DNA of 64,000 bases from Lentinula raphanica. Taxonomy: Eukaryota; Basidiomycota; Agaricomycetes; Agaricales; Omphalotaceae. A program made the position numbers and the translations under genes. How positions within the stretch are numbered: position 1 is the first letter of the stretch; every line of letters starts with the position of its first letter. The stretch covers positions 404,521-468,520 of the forward strand of contig JANVFP010000038.1 in assembly GCA_027919835.1 (NCBI GenBank). The letters run 5' to 3'. Of the stretch, positions 24,438-37,000 are shown one piece after another. The notes beneath the pieces were generated by a model that was given only the letters and a program-made list of their open reading frames with translations, made no database searches and was not told where the DNA came from.

Positions 24438-24455
24438 CATGCTACTAGTAGCATG
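24438..24455. repeat. 18-bp perfect palindrome
   Basis: CATGCTACTAGTAGCATG equals its own reverse complement. A similar TAGCATGCTATAGCAT sequence is at about 24261-24276. It lies 350 bp upstream of the secreted-protein gene and could be a protein-binding site, but no function is known. Confidence 0.6.
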
Positions 24456-24540
24456 ATGAAAGGCGGTGACCGTATGGTGCTGGTAACATTCCGGCGGTCC
24501 AATCAAGAATTTGAGGGCATTAAATTGAGCAGCCCTATCA

Positions 24541-24564
24541 CATAAATCGCTCTGCAGCTACGTT
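24541..24564 (+). promoter_or_regulatory. Promoter block conserved between the two paralogues
   Basis: A 24-bp block starting CATAAATCGCTCTGCAGCTA is identical at 49685-49708, in front of the second copy of the downstream gene (264 and 221 bp from the start codons). The flanking DNA has diverged more, so this block may be a core promoter or regulator site kept since duplication. Confidence 0.5.
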
Positions 24565-24804
24565 TCTGCAGAGAGCCCAATTCTTTCTTCTCTTTTTCTT
24601 CCAGCGCCAGCGGCCCACAGTATCATCACTGACTTTCGAGTCTTTCTTAGAAAAACAACACTTCAGTTGTCACCGGTACACTACTCTTGCTACTCTTCAG
24701 AATGTGATTATTGATATTGTCGTTGTAGACGTTGGGTCCTACCAGATTTGCAGGCCAAATCTAGCTCCGACTCCTGATTTCGATCATTGCATACATCAAC
24801 GATC

Positions 24805-26075
24805 ATGCTGCTCAAACCTTTCAACTCGCGTTTATCATCTTCGCGTCTTTCCCATATCCTTTTGCTCGCTGTGTGCTGGCTCGACACTTTTGTTGCTGCT
24901 CGGCCCGTGGCAGTGCAAGAGCTCATCCGTCGTGAGCCCGAAGGCAATGGTGAAAACTTCTCATATGATATTTGACCATACACTGACGACATTGGGATTT
25001 AGCCCTTCGACTCCAGATAAACAAATCTCAGTCCCCTGATATCAAGGATATACAACTGTGCTTGAATTACGGTCGTACTTCGATCGTTTGCTCCCCAACT
25101 TCGTCGTCAATGATCTGGGTTGCGGCAGAATTTATCAGCATTGGTAATATCCAATTGCCCCACGATGCCATTCTGGATTCTCTGAAGGGCAGCGAGAGCT
25201 CGGAGCAGGGGCAGGATGTTTGGGAATGGGCCAATGGGAAGATGATCTCTTTATCCCTACAGTTAGACTCTGGCTTTATGATAGACAACGATGGCGAGCT
25301 CGCGAGCACAAACCACAACAAAAAACTGATGGATAAATGGAAGGAAATATTGTTGGACAAGACGTCCACAAGTGAGTAAAGCGATATAAACTCTTTGCGT
25401 CTATTGTCACCTGAATTATATTTTCCTTCAGAGATCGAAGTAGTATACTACGAAATGTCGGGACACGTCGGACTCCATGTTGGCGATGAATATCGACTAA
25501 CGTTCTCTCTTTCTGGACAAGTGGAGGTTCCGCCTGGCGATGCGAAGTTCCTGTCGGTGTTCACTGGAAAACTTCGTTTCCGGAATAGAGCTTTGATGCA
25601 GAAGACTCTTTCAGAGTTACAGAATGACGCTCTAGAATCGAAGATTGTTTCAGACTGGATCTCCGATGTGGCATCAAAATACCGCCTTTGGGACATTAAG
25701 AAGCCAGCGCCAGAATGGGTTCTCCCTTGGGTTCGCCTCGACACATTTCTTACGTTCTTATCCGAAGAAGATACTGGATGGATGAACTATCCAGACACCA
25801 GAGCATTAACATCGCAGGATCTGGAAAAGTGGGTGAGGTCTGGTAGACAAGAACTGAGAAGACTCAGGGCGGGGATGTTGGAGCTTGCTACAGGTGGGCG
25901 GCAATTAACGGCGGCGACGGAAGTTGGAGACAGGAAAAGGAAAAGCGAAGGGGAACAGAACCAGAACCTGAGTGGGCAGTCTACGGCAGCAAACAGCAAA
26001 AGAATGAAGGAAGGCCCAGGAGGCAGTGACAGTCGTCTTGTTCAAGAACACGACTCTTCTGTTACTTCCACCTGA
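24805..26075 (+). CDS. Putative secreted protein, lineage-specific family (copy 1)
   Basis: The start at 24805 gives a basic N-terminus, a hydrophobic core (LSHILLLAVCWLDTFVA) and an AARP cleavage-like site, i.e. a signal peptide. An intron follows near 24950-25000; the next exon holds ISIGNIQLPHDAILDSL. After a further intron at about 25373-25430, a long exon runs through MSGHVGLHVGDEYRLTFSLS to a Trp-rich helical part and a charged Lys/Arg-rich tail. I do not recognise a named domain. A second, truncated copy lies at 49906-50684 with the same signal peptide layout and LHVGD motif. Exon borders at the first intron are tentative. Secretion is inferred from the signal peptide, and the basic tail is odd for a secreted protein. 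Confidence 0.6.
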
Positions 26076-26577
26076 CTGTGAGCATACAGTTGATCAATCT
26101 GCACAACAACTGACGATTCTTGTAGTTGCTATCGTTTTCTTCGCGAGTCGCCGGCACTGTCCACGTATCGAGTATACTGTTTACATTGGCATACCTTCAG
26201 ACGCGCTTTCGTCGTTCTATCATGCCTGCGTACGACGGAATTGTCTGTGCAACCGAGCTACAGATGTATCCGAGTACTCTTCTCCACGTTGTACTGTATC
26301 TTTGATAAATTCGAACCTCAATTGCTGGCCTTGCCACTTCGCGAATCGCGAGGTTGAGTTTCAGCTGTATTGTGGTATAAGTTCTTCGGCTCGATGTAGA
26401 GTCCGTGAGTTGCCAGCAGCTCGAAACAGCTTGTTCGACAAACGAAGGGGGAAGCAAATTGTAGACTCAAAGGAAGAGACAGATTCAAGTTTAGACGCGC
26501 GTTTCAAGTTCGTGAGATCGTTGAATGCATTGATGGGCGCTAACTCATGTTGGCTTTCTTTTCAGTTTCAATTTGTG
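26076..26577. other. 3' flank of secreted-protein gene, no gene supported
   Basis: About 500 bp between the stop codon and the inverted repeat at 26578. A long open frame crosses it, but it lacks domain or splice support. Confidence 0.45.
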
Positions 26578-26641
26578 CTTACAGCGCCTACCATAAATCA
26601 TGTCAAGCGCACTTTTTTGTGCTTCGAACAAAAGGTACCCG
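26578..26641 (+). repeat. Outer inverted repeat, left copy
   Basis: Sixty-four bases beginning CTTACAGCGCCTACCATAAA and ending in GGTACCCG match, in reverse complement, 45374-45438. The only clear differences are one or two bases in the poly-T and poly-A tracts. Similarity stops sharply at both edges on the outside. This is the expected form of a terminal inverted repeat of an 18.9-kb insertion. I see no obvious target-site duplication. Confidence 0.7.
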
Positions 26642-26764
26642 AAGAACCCAGGGCATAGCTGAATTGCTTATGTACTATGCCGGATCTATATATATAGTAC
26701 CGCTTACGCGTCGTCGTTTTTTCCTTTGCTTTGCTGTGCTACTAGGGCTGCTCTTCTATCATTG

Positions 26765-28920
26765 ATGATAAATCCGTCGCGCTCACCTGGCTCACCAATG
26801 GCAAATAACTTCGTAGACCGCTCACAACATCAGCAACTCACATTACCTCGACTTCCTGAACTAGATCTGAATGTCCCGTATTCTTGTACTTCTTCTCATG
26901 GCTTCCCTCATGGCTTCCCTCAATCCATTGGGGACAGCCATGCTCAACACCTCCAGTCTCTTCCAAATAGATATCATATCGAGAACTTTCCTCCTGTCTT
27001 CTCTGCTGAGCATATTGGACATGCTAAACATGCTGATCTTCCTGCTTATCTTCCTGGTGACAACCACCTCAAACAACGCGCCGGTTCCTCAGAAGGATTG
27101 CAATTCAAGTCAAAGGAGCCTCCCAAACCTGAAATTCTCAATGATCAAGCCTTTTCTTCAAACAATCACAATACATCCATTGAATTTGAGGACCACTCTG
27201 AGTTTTCGGAACAACATTCAGTTTCTACTGACAGTCTTCCGGACCATTGTAAGACCATAGAAATTCATGAAGTCCAACTGTAATTTCTAATCTATCTGCA
27301 CAGTGGACACGTCTTGGTATCAACCATTGGAGACCTGGTATAAACCTTTGACAAAATGGTATCATGAACCAACGAAAACTGGTATGCTTTCTTTATTGTG
27401 TATTGTAATGAGTGATTCAAACTCCATATAGTTCTAACTGATGATGACAACTCCGGCGATGAAAAATACAGTGAACCTGAGATAGTTTCCATTCCCGCAA
27501 AGCGAGCTCGTGGACGTCCCAGAAAAGTTCCCGCTAAGCCATCTGTCACGCCGGCGGCACAGCCTCACACAGACGATGCACCAAAACAGCCAATAATTTC
27601 GTTCGAGCTCCTCTTACACTTACTATTACCAGACAAGGTTATACCAGGAAGGACCAAATGAGCAAAATCCAAGATCGAGAAGCAAGAGCCTGAGCAGCGT
27701 GGGCCCATATTTTTGCAGTCTGATAAGTCTTGGGACGATTTTCTAGATACAATCAGCTCTCTTGTACCTACTCCACATACGGGGTTGTTTTTACCCACTC
27801 TCGCATGGCGTTTCCTCTCTCCGGCTAACAGTCCTTGGATTCCTATCACTACGTCTGAAGGCTATCAGTCCATGCTTAGCCAAGTGAAAAGAAAACTTGC
27901 CAAAGGTAGTGGGTATATTGTGGTTCGGATGCAAAAACCCATTGTAGCACAAAATGTCAGTGTTCCTCCAACCAGTTTCATCAGTGACTGACGCGATACC
28001 GATACAGGTACATTTGCCAAATAGTATCAGAGCTTCTTTCGAAGAACCTGAAAGCTCGGATGAGGATCGTCCTATGTCAAAGATGGTAATAAAGTCCTAC
28101 TATTTGCTGGAAATAACTTGTTCTAACCTCAACCTAGGGAAAGTTTGATGACCGCGTTGAAACTCAGGCTGAAAAACTTCTTGAACACTATGGTCCTGGA
28201 AAGTGTGATATTCATCCCACTCTTCCATGCTTCTTCTATCGTCCTACCGATTTGCATTTTGAGTTGACACGTCCTCGTCGTCTGGTATGGGCGCAGGCAA
28301 TTGTAAGTGTGATTCAATACCTTAGCATACCCGAATTTTTCTCATGACTCTATATCAAGCTCAACGGAACTGTTGATGAGACCCAGATTCCGCTCAGTTC
28401 AAAACTATTCAGTAAAGATCAGGCCATCAAAGTCAATCGAGGTCATGGCAATAACACTGCAATCGCACCATCTGCTATGCCAGCCTATCCTGTGACTTCG
28501 GTGCAGCCTCAATCAGGATATCCACCGCCAGGTGGAGGAATGATGTATCCACCATACTCAATGTTTCCGCATGCTCCATATTCTTCGATCTACCCTTACT
28601 ATGGTGGGATCATGATGCCTCCCAGTCCTTGGTCACCACCCACACATGGTTCTTTATCACATCCATTGCTATCTTTGCCATCTTCACCATCTCATCAACG
28701 GTCATCTCCTCCACCAGCTCCCGAGGGATATACATTGCATCAGTTTTGTGTCGATTATGGCTTGGATGATGAAATTGAATCCGGCCTCGTCAAACTTGGC
28801 TTCGAGCCAGGTAACCGGCTCACAGATATTACTCACGATGACTTCCGTCAAGCAGGAATAAAGCCTGTCCAGCACTCCCAGGTGATGCAGGCTTACAATA
28901 AGTATAAAGCGCAGCATTAG
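26765..28920 (+). CDS. AT-hook protein with SAM-like C-terminus
   Basis: A multi-exon gene. The N-terminal exon (start at 26765 or 26798) is polar and low in complexity, with a doubled HGFP unit. Next comes a WY-repeat (SWYQPLETWYKPLTKWYHEP, Trp-Tyr every seven residues), then an AT-hook core RGRPRK inside KRARGRPRKVPAK, which binds the minor groove of AT-rich DNA. A conserved block near RGPIFLQSDKSWDDFLD and an HPTLPCFFYR...VWAQAI block follow. The last exon ends in a Pro/Tyr-rich stretch and a SAM-like helical domain (LHQFCVDYGLDDEIE). I have seen similar unnamed proteins repeated in agaric genomes. It is the first gene inside the outer inverted repeat and may be element cargo. Intermediate exon borders are approximate. 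Confidence 0.6.
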
Positions 28921-29018
28921 AAAGCTATTGGCAGATATCTTTGTTCCATTTTCATAGCTGCTCAAGTTGTACCACAGAAGTCATATCATTCTATACATAT
29001 ATTCAGCTCATGTACATA

Positions 29019-30098
29019 CTACTGGATTCTGTATCCTGAATGTTCAAACCATTTCTTGGCCTTCTCACCATTGATATGTCCTGTTGCTTCATACAATGCC
29101 AGTTCAGGATCTGTTGCCTTGTACATAGACTTCCAGTTCTTTCGAATATATGTCTTCACTAGAAATTGAGTGTCAGGAGAAGACTGTCACTTATAATCAA
29201 GAAGTACCTACAACAACTAAAACTCTCCTCGATGGGATTGAAGTCAGGAGAATAAGGAGGAAGAAAGAGCAGTTTGCATCCATGTGCATCAATGATCTCT
29301 TGAAGGACCCGAGATTTTTGAATCGCGCAGTTGTCGAGGATGAGAACACTGTTATTCAGTGGAAATGGATTCATTTTTGGCAGCTAAACAGAGTGTAATA
29401 AGTTATCTTTCTAGTTGAGAACAAGACAGAATAACACGCACTACATCATCACAAATGAAACTCACAAATGCCTGAGCATTGAGAGAGCCTGGAATCACTT
29501 GAACTGCTTCATATCCATCAACGCTCATAGCAGCCACCAAGCTGTATCGATCTCCGCGAACAAAGTTTGCGGAAATTGTTGCTCGTTGTCCTGATACTGC
29601 ATGTCCATAGTGCCAATAAATGGTTCGATCATCTTTGCTAGTCTCATCCACGAAAATCATCTGGCTTGCAACATAATGTGTCGACACATTAGCCATCCAT
29701 TCTGCTCGTACTTCATCATTGCGCTCAGCCGCTGCTCTTCGAAGCCGTTTGTAGGTAATTCCCGCATCCTTGATAATCCGGCACACTGAGGAAGTCGATA
29801 GTCCAACATCATGTGCTACAGCAAGCCAGTCCTGTATCTCTGCAAGATACATTTCCGGTGCTTCTGCAGCTAGAGCGACAAGGTCATGGATGACTCTTGG
29901 TTCGATTGTCGAGGGCCGCCCGCGTTGATAACTGGTTGGAGTAACGACAGACCCAAATTGGTCAAGATTGTTCATCCAACGATAGAGGCTACGTTTGGAT
30001 ACACCTAAGATATCGGCTACTTCATCGATGGAGTATTCATTGTCTAAGAGTTGTACTGCTCGTCGCTTGAGATCTGTGCTGATTTGTCTGTGGACCAT
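29019..30098 (-). mobile_element. Tc1/mariner-type DDE transposase gene
   Basis: The N-terminus has a helix-turn-helix (YSIDEVADILGVSKRSLYRW) followed by a GRPS linker and a second HTH-like segment. The catalytic domain shows the DDE triad: IFVDETSKDD, then VLILDNCAI after an intron at about 29400-29455, then PPYSPDFNPIEESF. The C-terminal WFEHSGYR block ends at a TAG at 29019-29021. The exon join near 29160-29230 is unclear. The start codon lies only 25 bp from the inner inverted repeat at 30123. I could not find matching terminal repeats for a separate small element. It cuts and pastes DNA at TA sites in related elements; the key acidic residues remain. Confidence 0.8.
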
Positions 30099-30122
30099 TG
30101 GAAAGAAACCTTCGGCCTGCTA

Positions 30123-30170
30123 TTTAAACAAGTGTGGCCAAGGCCACCCTCTATTTAAACATGTTTAATA
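30123..30170 (+). repeat. Inner inverted repeat, left copy
   Basis: The sequence from TTTAAACAAGTGTGGCC to TTTAAACATGTTTAA matches the reverse complement of 45224-45270 at roughly 40 of 48 positions. It contains its own small hairpin (GTGGCC-AA-GGCCAC) and the palindrome TTTAAACATGTTTAAA-like core. Confidence 0.65.
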
Positions 30171-30720
30171 CTCTCTGCGCGCTCAGTACACGAGCTTGTT
30201 CAAACATATTAGTGTACTGCTTGTTTAGAACTTGTGTCTGCTTGAACTCATCTCTGTTTAAATCTCATCTGTGTTTAAGTCTCCTTTGTGTTTAAGTCTC
30301 GTCTCTGTTTGAACTTCATCTCTGTGCAATGGCTCTGTGTTTACAGGAAACTGTTTGTTTAAAGAGCAGCGTGTTTAAATGGAATGAATAGTGTATATTT
30401 AAATGAAAGAGATTCGTTTGAAAGTGTGTGTTTAGAGTTATGTGTTTAGAAGAGAGTGTTTAAAAGAGTGTATTTAGAAGAGCAAAGGGTGCTTAAATCG
30501 AGTGTTTAAAAGAGTGTATTTAGAAGAGCAAAGGGTGTTTAGAGGGAGTGTTTAAAAGAGTGTGTTTAGAAGAAAATGTCTGGAGTTGAAAGAGCGTGTT
30601 TAGAGGAGAATGGGAGAAAGGTGTGTTTAAATAAAAAGGGTATAGTGATAAGAGTGCTGGTGAAAGAGCGTGTTTCAATGAAAATATGTGGTGAATGAAC
30701 AGGGTATAAGTGGATTCAAA
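30171..30720 (+). repeat. Left subterminal array of GTTTA-rich units
   Basis: Irregular repeats of the type GTGTTTAAAAGAGTGTATTTAGAAGAGC cover this stretch, with the 36-bp core AGTGTTTAAAAGAGTG...GGGTG present at about 30460 and 30505. Units vary in length from about 15 to 40 bp. The right end of the element has the complementary kind of array. No gene is seen here. Confidence 0.65.
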
Positions 30721-30805
30721 AGAATGTATTGAAACCATGTGTGAAGACAACGAAGAGTATGTTCGAAGAACGAAACCGAGAGAATCAAAAGATTGACCAA
30801 GAGAA

Positions 30806-33706
30806 TCACAACATAGTAGAAAACCTGTTTGGGAGTGTCTTCAGGAACTTACCATTCTCATCGACGAGAATGGGATTGCCATCTGCATTTTGGGTAACAT
30901 ACCCCTCAGATACTCCTTTGTCATTCACCATCATAACTCGGCCATCGGTTTGTGGAACGAGATCAGACCAGCCCTTGGAATGCTGCTTTGCTTTTTTTGC
31001 AGCAGGTTGAGGACCGGAATCTGGATTCGTCCTCTTCCTAGACTTCGTGCGAGAACTCCTGCGAACAGTGTCAACCTCATGAGCAGAGGTAGTAGAGACA
31101 CCTGCTACCGAATTAGGATTTGTTCCCGAAGATGAAGTCTGGTTCTTCCGGGCATTGGCACGAGTCTTGCGTGCCGCACGTACAGGCTCCGAAGGCCCGG
31201 TTGACAAAGGAGTAGAAACGATTGTTGGTGAAGGAGCTGCAGCCATAATCGGATGAGAGATAGTTGAGGAAGTGAAAACATTCGGCATGGCAGGTGAAGG
31301 GACAGCAGCAACGATGGGAGGAATGGTCACTGGAGTAGCCACAGATGTAGATGGTACATCTGGAATGGGCAAAACATTTGGTGCACCTGGCGAAGGTAAA
31401 CGAGGAGCGTTCGAAGATGGTGGCATATTCTCCACTGCCGATGAAGGACTGGTGATCGCCAGAGCGGCGTTGTTCAAGATATCTGGAGGGGCATCGTTCG
31501 AAAGTACTGGAAAGAATTGGTTTGAAATCGATGACGAGGCGTTGTTTGGAATCGCCGGAAAGGCATCGTTCGGAATCAATGGAGACGGAGAGGTATGAGT
31601 TGAGATCGGCGAAGTAATACCACTCGGGAGTGCTTGAGAAGTGTCATTCGGGACTACCGGAGGAATATCATTTGAAATCGCCGAAGGGATGTTCAGAGCA
31701 CCATTCGAAGGAGACACTGAAGGGTCGAGTAGCATCGGTGAATGAGAAGGTTGCGAAGGTGCAGACTGGATGTTTGCAATCACCGGCAAAGGAACGTCGA
31801 ATACCTGTTTTGAAGATGTTTCAGCATCAGCTCATTCAGTCTATGTAACCGTTTTGAGCAACTTACATCTATTTCTTGACCTGCAGTGCGGTCGAGTTCT
31901 TTCTGCTCCAAACGCAAGTTGATTCGCTTCTGGATCTCTGCCTTCTGTCGGAACACAAATGGCTCAGGATACGAGGGTGCGGATATCCGCAAGAGGTGTT
32001 CAGCTAGAACCAAAAGGTCTGAGTGTTTCAGGGTCTCGATCTCAGCAAGAGAGACATGGAAGGGATATTTGACAGTATCATAGTAATCGTCCGCATTGGC
32101 GTGAATCTCCGACAGAGGAACAGATGGGTATTCTCTGTCTTTCGGCCATGAAAAATCTGTTGTATGAATGTTCAGTATCATATAGAGCAGATGCAGTTCA
32201 CAAACACATACGCCATAGCTTACATATGTACTCCTTCAGCACATTACGGACAAATGACAGTGAGCATTCCTCGAGCTGGAGTCGAACAAGAACCGGGATG
32301 CCGTTCTTGTATTCGATATACGTGGGATCATTGGTTGGTTGTGCTTCTTCGACACTAGCCCGGTGCTCTGCAGGGTATAAGTGTGTGATCGACATAGAAG
32401 CAAGACCAAAATTGACATACTGGGGAGGTGTATTTGACAATACTTGGACCACCATTCTACAAGGTTGTCCGCGCGCGCATCATTTTTCTCACTGCACAAG
32501 AAATTAGGAGGAGGAAGTCCATTCTCAGGGCTGATGTAATGAACGTTCAATCTGATTAGCAAAATAGCGCAGATCAGTAGCGAGATGGGATGTACTGTAA
32601 CGCGATGTACCGCCCATGCTTAACAATGTTTTGTTCATTTCGAAAACCATACAGCATGAAGATTTCCATAGGACCAACCCGACCGCCTTCACTCAATGCC
32701 ATTAACGAGGTCTTCATTGCAGCCGGGAACTCCTTTTGGTTTCTGCGAGTATAGGATTGAGTGATACTGTTTCTTCCGTTGTATCTGTACACTCACTCGA
32801 ATATGTTGTGCTCATCAGCAGCCATCTTTTCGTACAAGGCATGATCCGCGTTTTTCCAGAGTTCTGTCAAGGCTCGTTGATAGAAGCCTCCGCCATTGTC
32901 ACTTTTTCGCTTATCAACGTCTTGCGGATCGATACCAGCCTCCTCGCGCGCCTGAGCTGCAGAAGCTCGCATTTTGAGGGCCTCCTCTTGAATTTGCTGC
33001 TCGTTCTGTTTACGAAAGATCTCCTTAGCGGAGCTAGGCGCCTTGAATGATACCAGTGATTCAGCGGCTTTCAAGGCCTCCATATCCTTGATGGTTTTAG
33101 ATTTTCGTAGTTTCGCTATAGCTTCCTGAAAGACGTTGTCAACAGCAGTACTAAACCTTTGTAGCAAGGACCGCGAACATACCTGCACAACGTCATGTTG
33201 ATTCTTTTTGATGAACGTGTTATGTCGGTGATTACGAAACATATCGAGAATAGTCTAATAGACGTTCAGTGAGGGAAAAGCAAATTCATACATCGACTTA
33301 CCCTGTCGATTTTGTTCTGTGTGTCGTTAACAGCACTGAACACAGGAGACGCTTTGATCTCTTTGAGAGCGGTATTCAACCAGTCGGTGATTTCACTTGG
33401 GTCCTTTCCACGAGCACCGTCCTTATCGAGCTTTCCTAGGTGTAATTTCTTCTTCCGTAGAATTTTCTCCCAGCCTGGGTATTTCGAGTGCACCACGGCC
33501 TGCTGCTGTTCTGTAAGAGGAGATTCGCGGCCACGCTTGTTCTTCTTTGCCGTCGTTGTTGTTGTTGTCGCTGCATTAGTGTCGGACTCGGTACCAGAAG
33601 CATCCAAATCATCAACAGGAGTAGGATGGTGCCCATGTGTTGGAAGGTCAACACTTGCTGGGCCGGACGATGCGCCAAAACCGTTTAGCGGGATAGTGTC
33701 AGACAT
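30806..33706 (-). CDS. Large unknown protein, possible element cargo
   Basis: Start at 33706 (MSDTIPLNGF). Exon 1 is Thr-rich, then has KKNKRGRES and a helical region, and ends at 33302. Later exons carry a conserved Trp-containing helical block (GGGFYQRALTELWKNADHAL, then NQKEFPAAMKTSLMALSEGG and RVGPMEIFMLYGFR). The last large exon (about 31800-30806) is a long Pro/Ser-rich region with many degenerate IPNDA-like repeats, a basic nuclear-localisation-type stretch (RRSSRTKSRKR, AKKAKQ) and a short ordered end (GRVMMVNDKGVSEGYV). I know the central block from repeated, unnamed agaric proteins but know no function. It is transcribed toward the left end. Internal exon borders are approximate. 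Confidence 0.6.
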
Positions 33707-34027
33707 GGTCAAAGAAACAGAACTAAGAAAGAACGGTACTGAGAAAAGAGCAGATTGAGTGAAGCTATCACTTACCTTCAAGAGATCCCGCAAATGGCGA
33801 TTCTTCTACGCAAAATCTCCTGCCCGTCGGTCGTAGTTTAATGTCATTGCGGACATACTGGTCTAGCATCTGACTCAGGATCTGCAAGAAAACCAGCTTG
33901 GTTCATGGCTCAATGGTATCTGACTTAGGATCTGTAAGAGACTTGGTTCACAATGATGCCACATATGATAATTGTATAACAGAAAACAAGCATTCTATTG
34001 GTATGTAAAGTAATTGTGGTCCATAAA

Positions 34028-37000
34028 CTAAGGTCGTACCTCAGGCCGTTGGAATCGAAACTCATCGCGAGCGGCCGCCATAACGAACCCACTTTTTCTG
34101 TGAATATCGCGAGATTCCTGGACTTTTTCTAGGTCATCAGGATGCCCATCTATTCTCTCCGATGTCAAAGATTCTCCTGTTTCAGAAAGAAATTGCACAA
34201 CCCCTAAGATGAACCAAAGATTCTCATCTCGCTGGCTACCCTTGTAGAAGTGGTGTACGTGGCGAACCAATTTTCCGATGTTTTCTTCTGGCCCTTTCAC
34301 GATAACCATCAGCGATTTCTCCGTCTTGGGCTTGGGTCGATCTTTTGTTCTAGAAACATCTGAAGTCCATACAACCGTAGGCTCACCACCCTTGAGTTTG
34401 TCCTCAGTGACCATGAAACCGCCGCCGTCCTGTCGCGGCATCACTTTGACATAGTGAGTGCCTTTTCTCCCTTTCAGATCTACCTGTATTGGAATGCCGA
34501 CCAATTTAGAGTGAAAAATCCAAAGGGTATCGCGGATATTGGGTAACGACAGAACATGAACACTATCTTGGCCATTCTCTTGGAAGTAGTCTGGAGGTGG
34601 CTGAAAATTTTCTTCTGCAGGGAGAATATCGCCTGTGTCCCATCTAGGGTGCCAACGGCCAGTCAATATGAATGAGCGTGCAAATTCGTCGGGTTCTGGA
34701 GTCCTGGAGCGAGTTTGGAATTCCACGGGATGTCCGGTTTCAGGGACTGGTTTTGAAGGCATGTAGGACGAACACGGCATGAAGAACGATTGATGTTCAT
34801 TGGGCCTGATGGCCAAAGCTAGAGACCGGTTTGAACTATAACAATGAGCCGATTTGCATCTTGGAGAATGTATGAACTTACCTAGCCTCGCGTACATGAT
34901 CATAATCAATGGGATGGCGAGGATGGGTCACAGTGGGGGTTACAACCTCGAGTTCGACCACGAGTCTGACACCACTAGCTTTGCGGGCTAGTTGTTGCGC
35001 GTTGAGCTTGTAAACATCAACGTCGCGCACAACTCCGCGGTAACCTTTCCAGGGTCCTTTAACAATCTTTACCCTTGCACCTATCCAGGGCTTCTTTCCT
35101 GTCTTCATGGCTTCTAAATCTCGGTTGGGCCTGAACTGACTGAGATGCTCAGGAATCGGAGCAAACGTTGTGAGAGACCTCTGCGAGCTGATGAAATACT
35201 CAGTCAGGTATGCGCAGATAACCAGACCATCACACATACCTACACTCGACTACTTCCGTGTAGTCAACCTCCAGCGAATGGTGGATAGACGGTATATATA
35301 TCAAGAGTCTCAGTGAACCGTGTCCATCTGGACAGACATTCTTCACGATAGCTTTACGATTGCTGAAAGGGCCTCTAGTGATTCGCACTTCCACGTTTTT
35401 CCACGGAAAGTCGACTTGTACCAGACGTGATGAATCTGTCGAAGTGACTGTGTTCGCATCAAGCCAACAAGTCTGAGAACCCGAACTTGTCAGCTTTGTC
35501 TTATCTGTACAAAAGATGCACTTACAATGGCTTTCCCATAATCTGGAATGAGTCCAATCAGTCGAGACGTTACTGCTGCCACCAGCCAGGTACTACCAGT
35601 TTTCGGTCCTTGTAACACTTTAACGTAATCTCCGGGAGTGAACACTTTACGCAGTTGAAGCGTTGGAACATGATGAAAGCCGTCGTCGGTCTCGATTTCG
35701 CAGCCTTTTTCGGCTACGGTTTTCACAATTCCAGATACTGCGCGTCCAAGCCCATGAGAAATCGAGACTACTCTGTCGCCAGGTAGAAATTCCCAAGTAT
35801 CAGGTAGAAGCAAAGGAGCGGTTTGGAAGATCGGATGTTCGCTTTTGATGAAGAGGTGCATGAGCACAGGTGGAATGACTGTAGCCGTCCTCAATGATTG
35901 AGACGTGAAATATTTCAGAATGAGTCCATGCGAAAAGGTGCCGAGGACTTTGTGTTGATAGTCGTGTTCAGTGACCGCCTTGTCTGAGGATATTTTGGTG
36001 ACAAACTCTTGTGGTCTGGGCCCGCACTTTTCGAGAGTGAAGAGTTCAGGCGGCGGCCTGGCCATTGTGCATTTCCTTTTACGAGAAGAGCGACTCTGCT
36101 CGTACTCGTCTCGGTCAGCATCAAACTTCATTGCTATCCGTGGTACAAGAAGAACTCCGAAGTTATGATTCCCGGCACCCATTGCCTCCGCATGCCCCAG
36201 GACTAGTCCGACGTCATTTTTATAAAGTCCATGTGAGACGGTAACCCAGTCTCCGATGGAGTAGAAGTATTGAGGTGATAGTTCGTAGTCAAGCAGGCGC
36301 CGTACTCATCGTCAGGCACTACACGTAGAGAGGACAGACGAACATCCGCGAGTATGTGCAAGGTGTCCAGGAGTACAGGCTTCATGAGATGGGTGTTGCG
36401 TAAGAAGCGAGCCTCAAGGTAAATGACTGCAGCTTTATCATAATTGTGAAACACAGCTCGAAGTTCGCTTCGAAGATCCTTCGCAGTAAGCAGGTAGCGA
36501 ACGACATCCCATTCAGTATTGGGCTGAAGAGGGATTGGTTGGTATATTGGGAAATTGTGAACTGATGCGCGCACGTACCAAACATTTCAGCCTATATAGC
36601 TGCCAATCATCTATTTCGAATCAACTTCTCTTCAGTCCGGTCGTCGAAATTATTCAGGCGAATTTTGTCGGTTTGGGAAAGAGCACTTGAAGGCTCGTCG
36701 GAAGAAAGAGCAACTGGAGCTTCTCGAGGTCCATAGGTCTCCACTAGATGATCCAAGAAGGCCGAATCAGGATCCAATTGCATGGGGACATGGGGTGACG
36801 ATGATCGACTTCTGGTGGTTTCTTGATCATCGATAAAGCCATCTGTCAAGAGATGAATGCATGAACAATCATCATTCGCATCGAGAGACTCACCGCTTTC
36901 TTCATCTTCGCTTTCATACGCGTCTGCATCACTATCAACCTGAGCCTCAAGATCAAAGTACTGTGTGATGTTCAACCTCGCGTTTGTCGTTCGAACAATC

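Noticed and set aside
26026..26658. A 210-codon open frame downstream of the secreted-protein gene
   Set aside because: No recognisable sequence, odd composition, and it runs across the edge of the inverted repeat.
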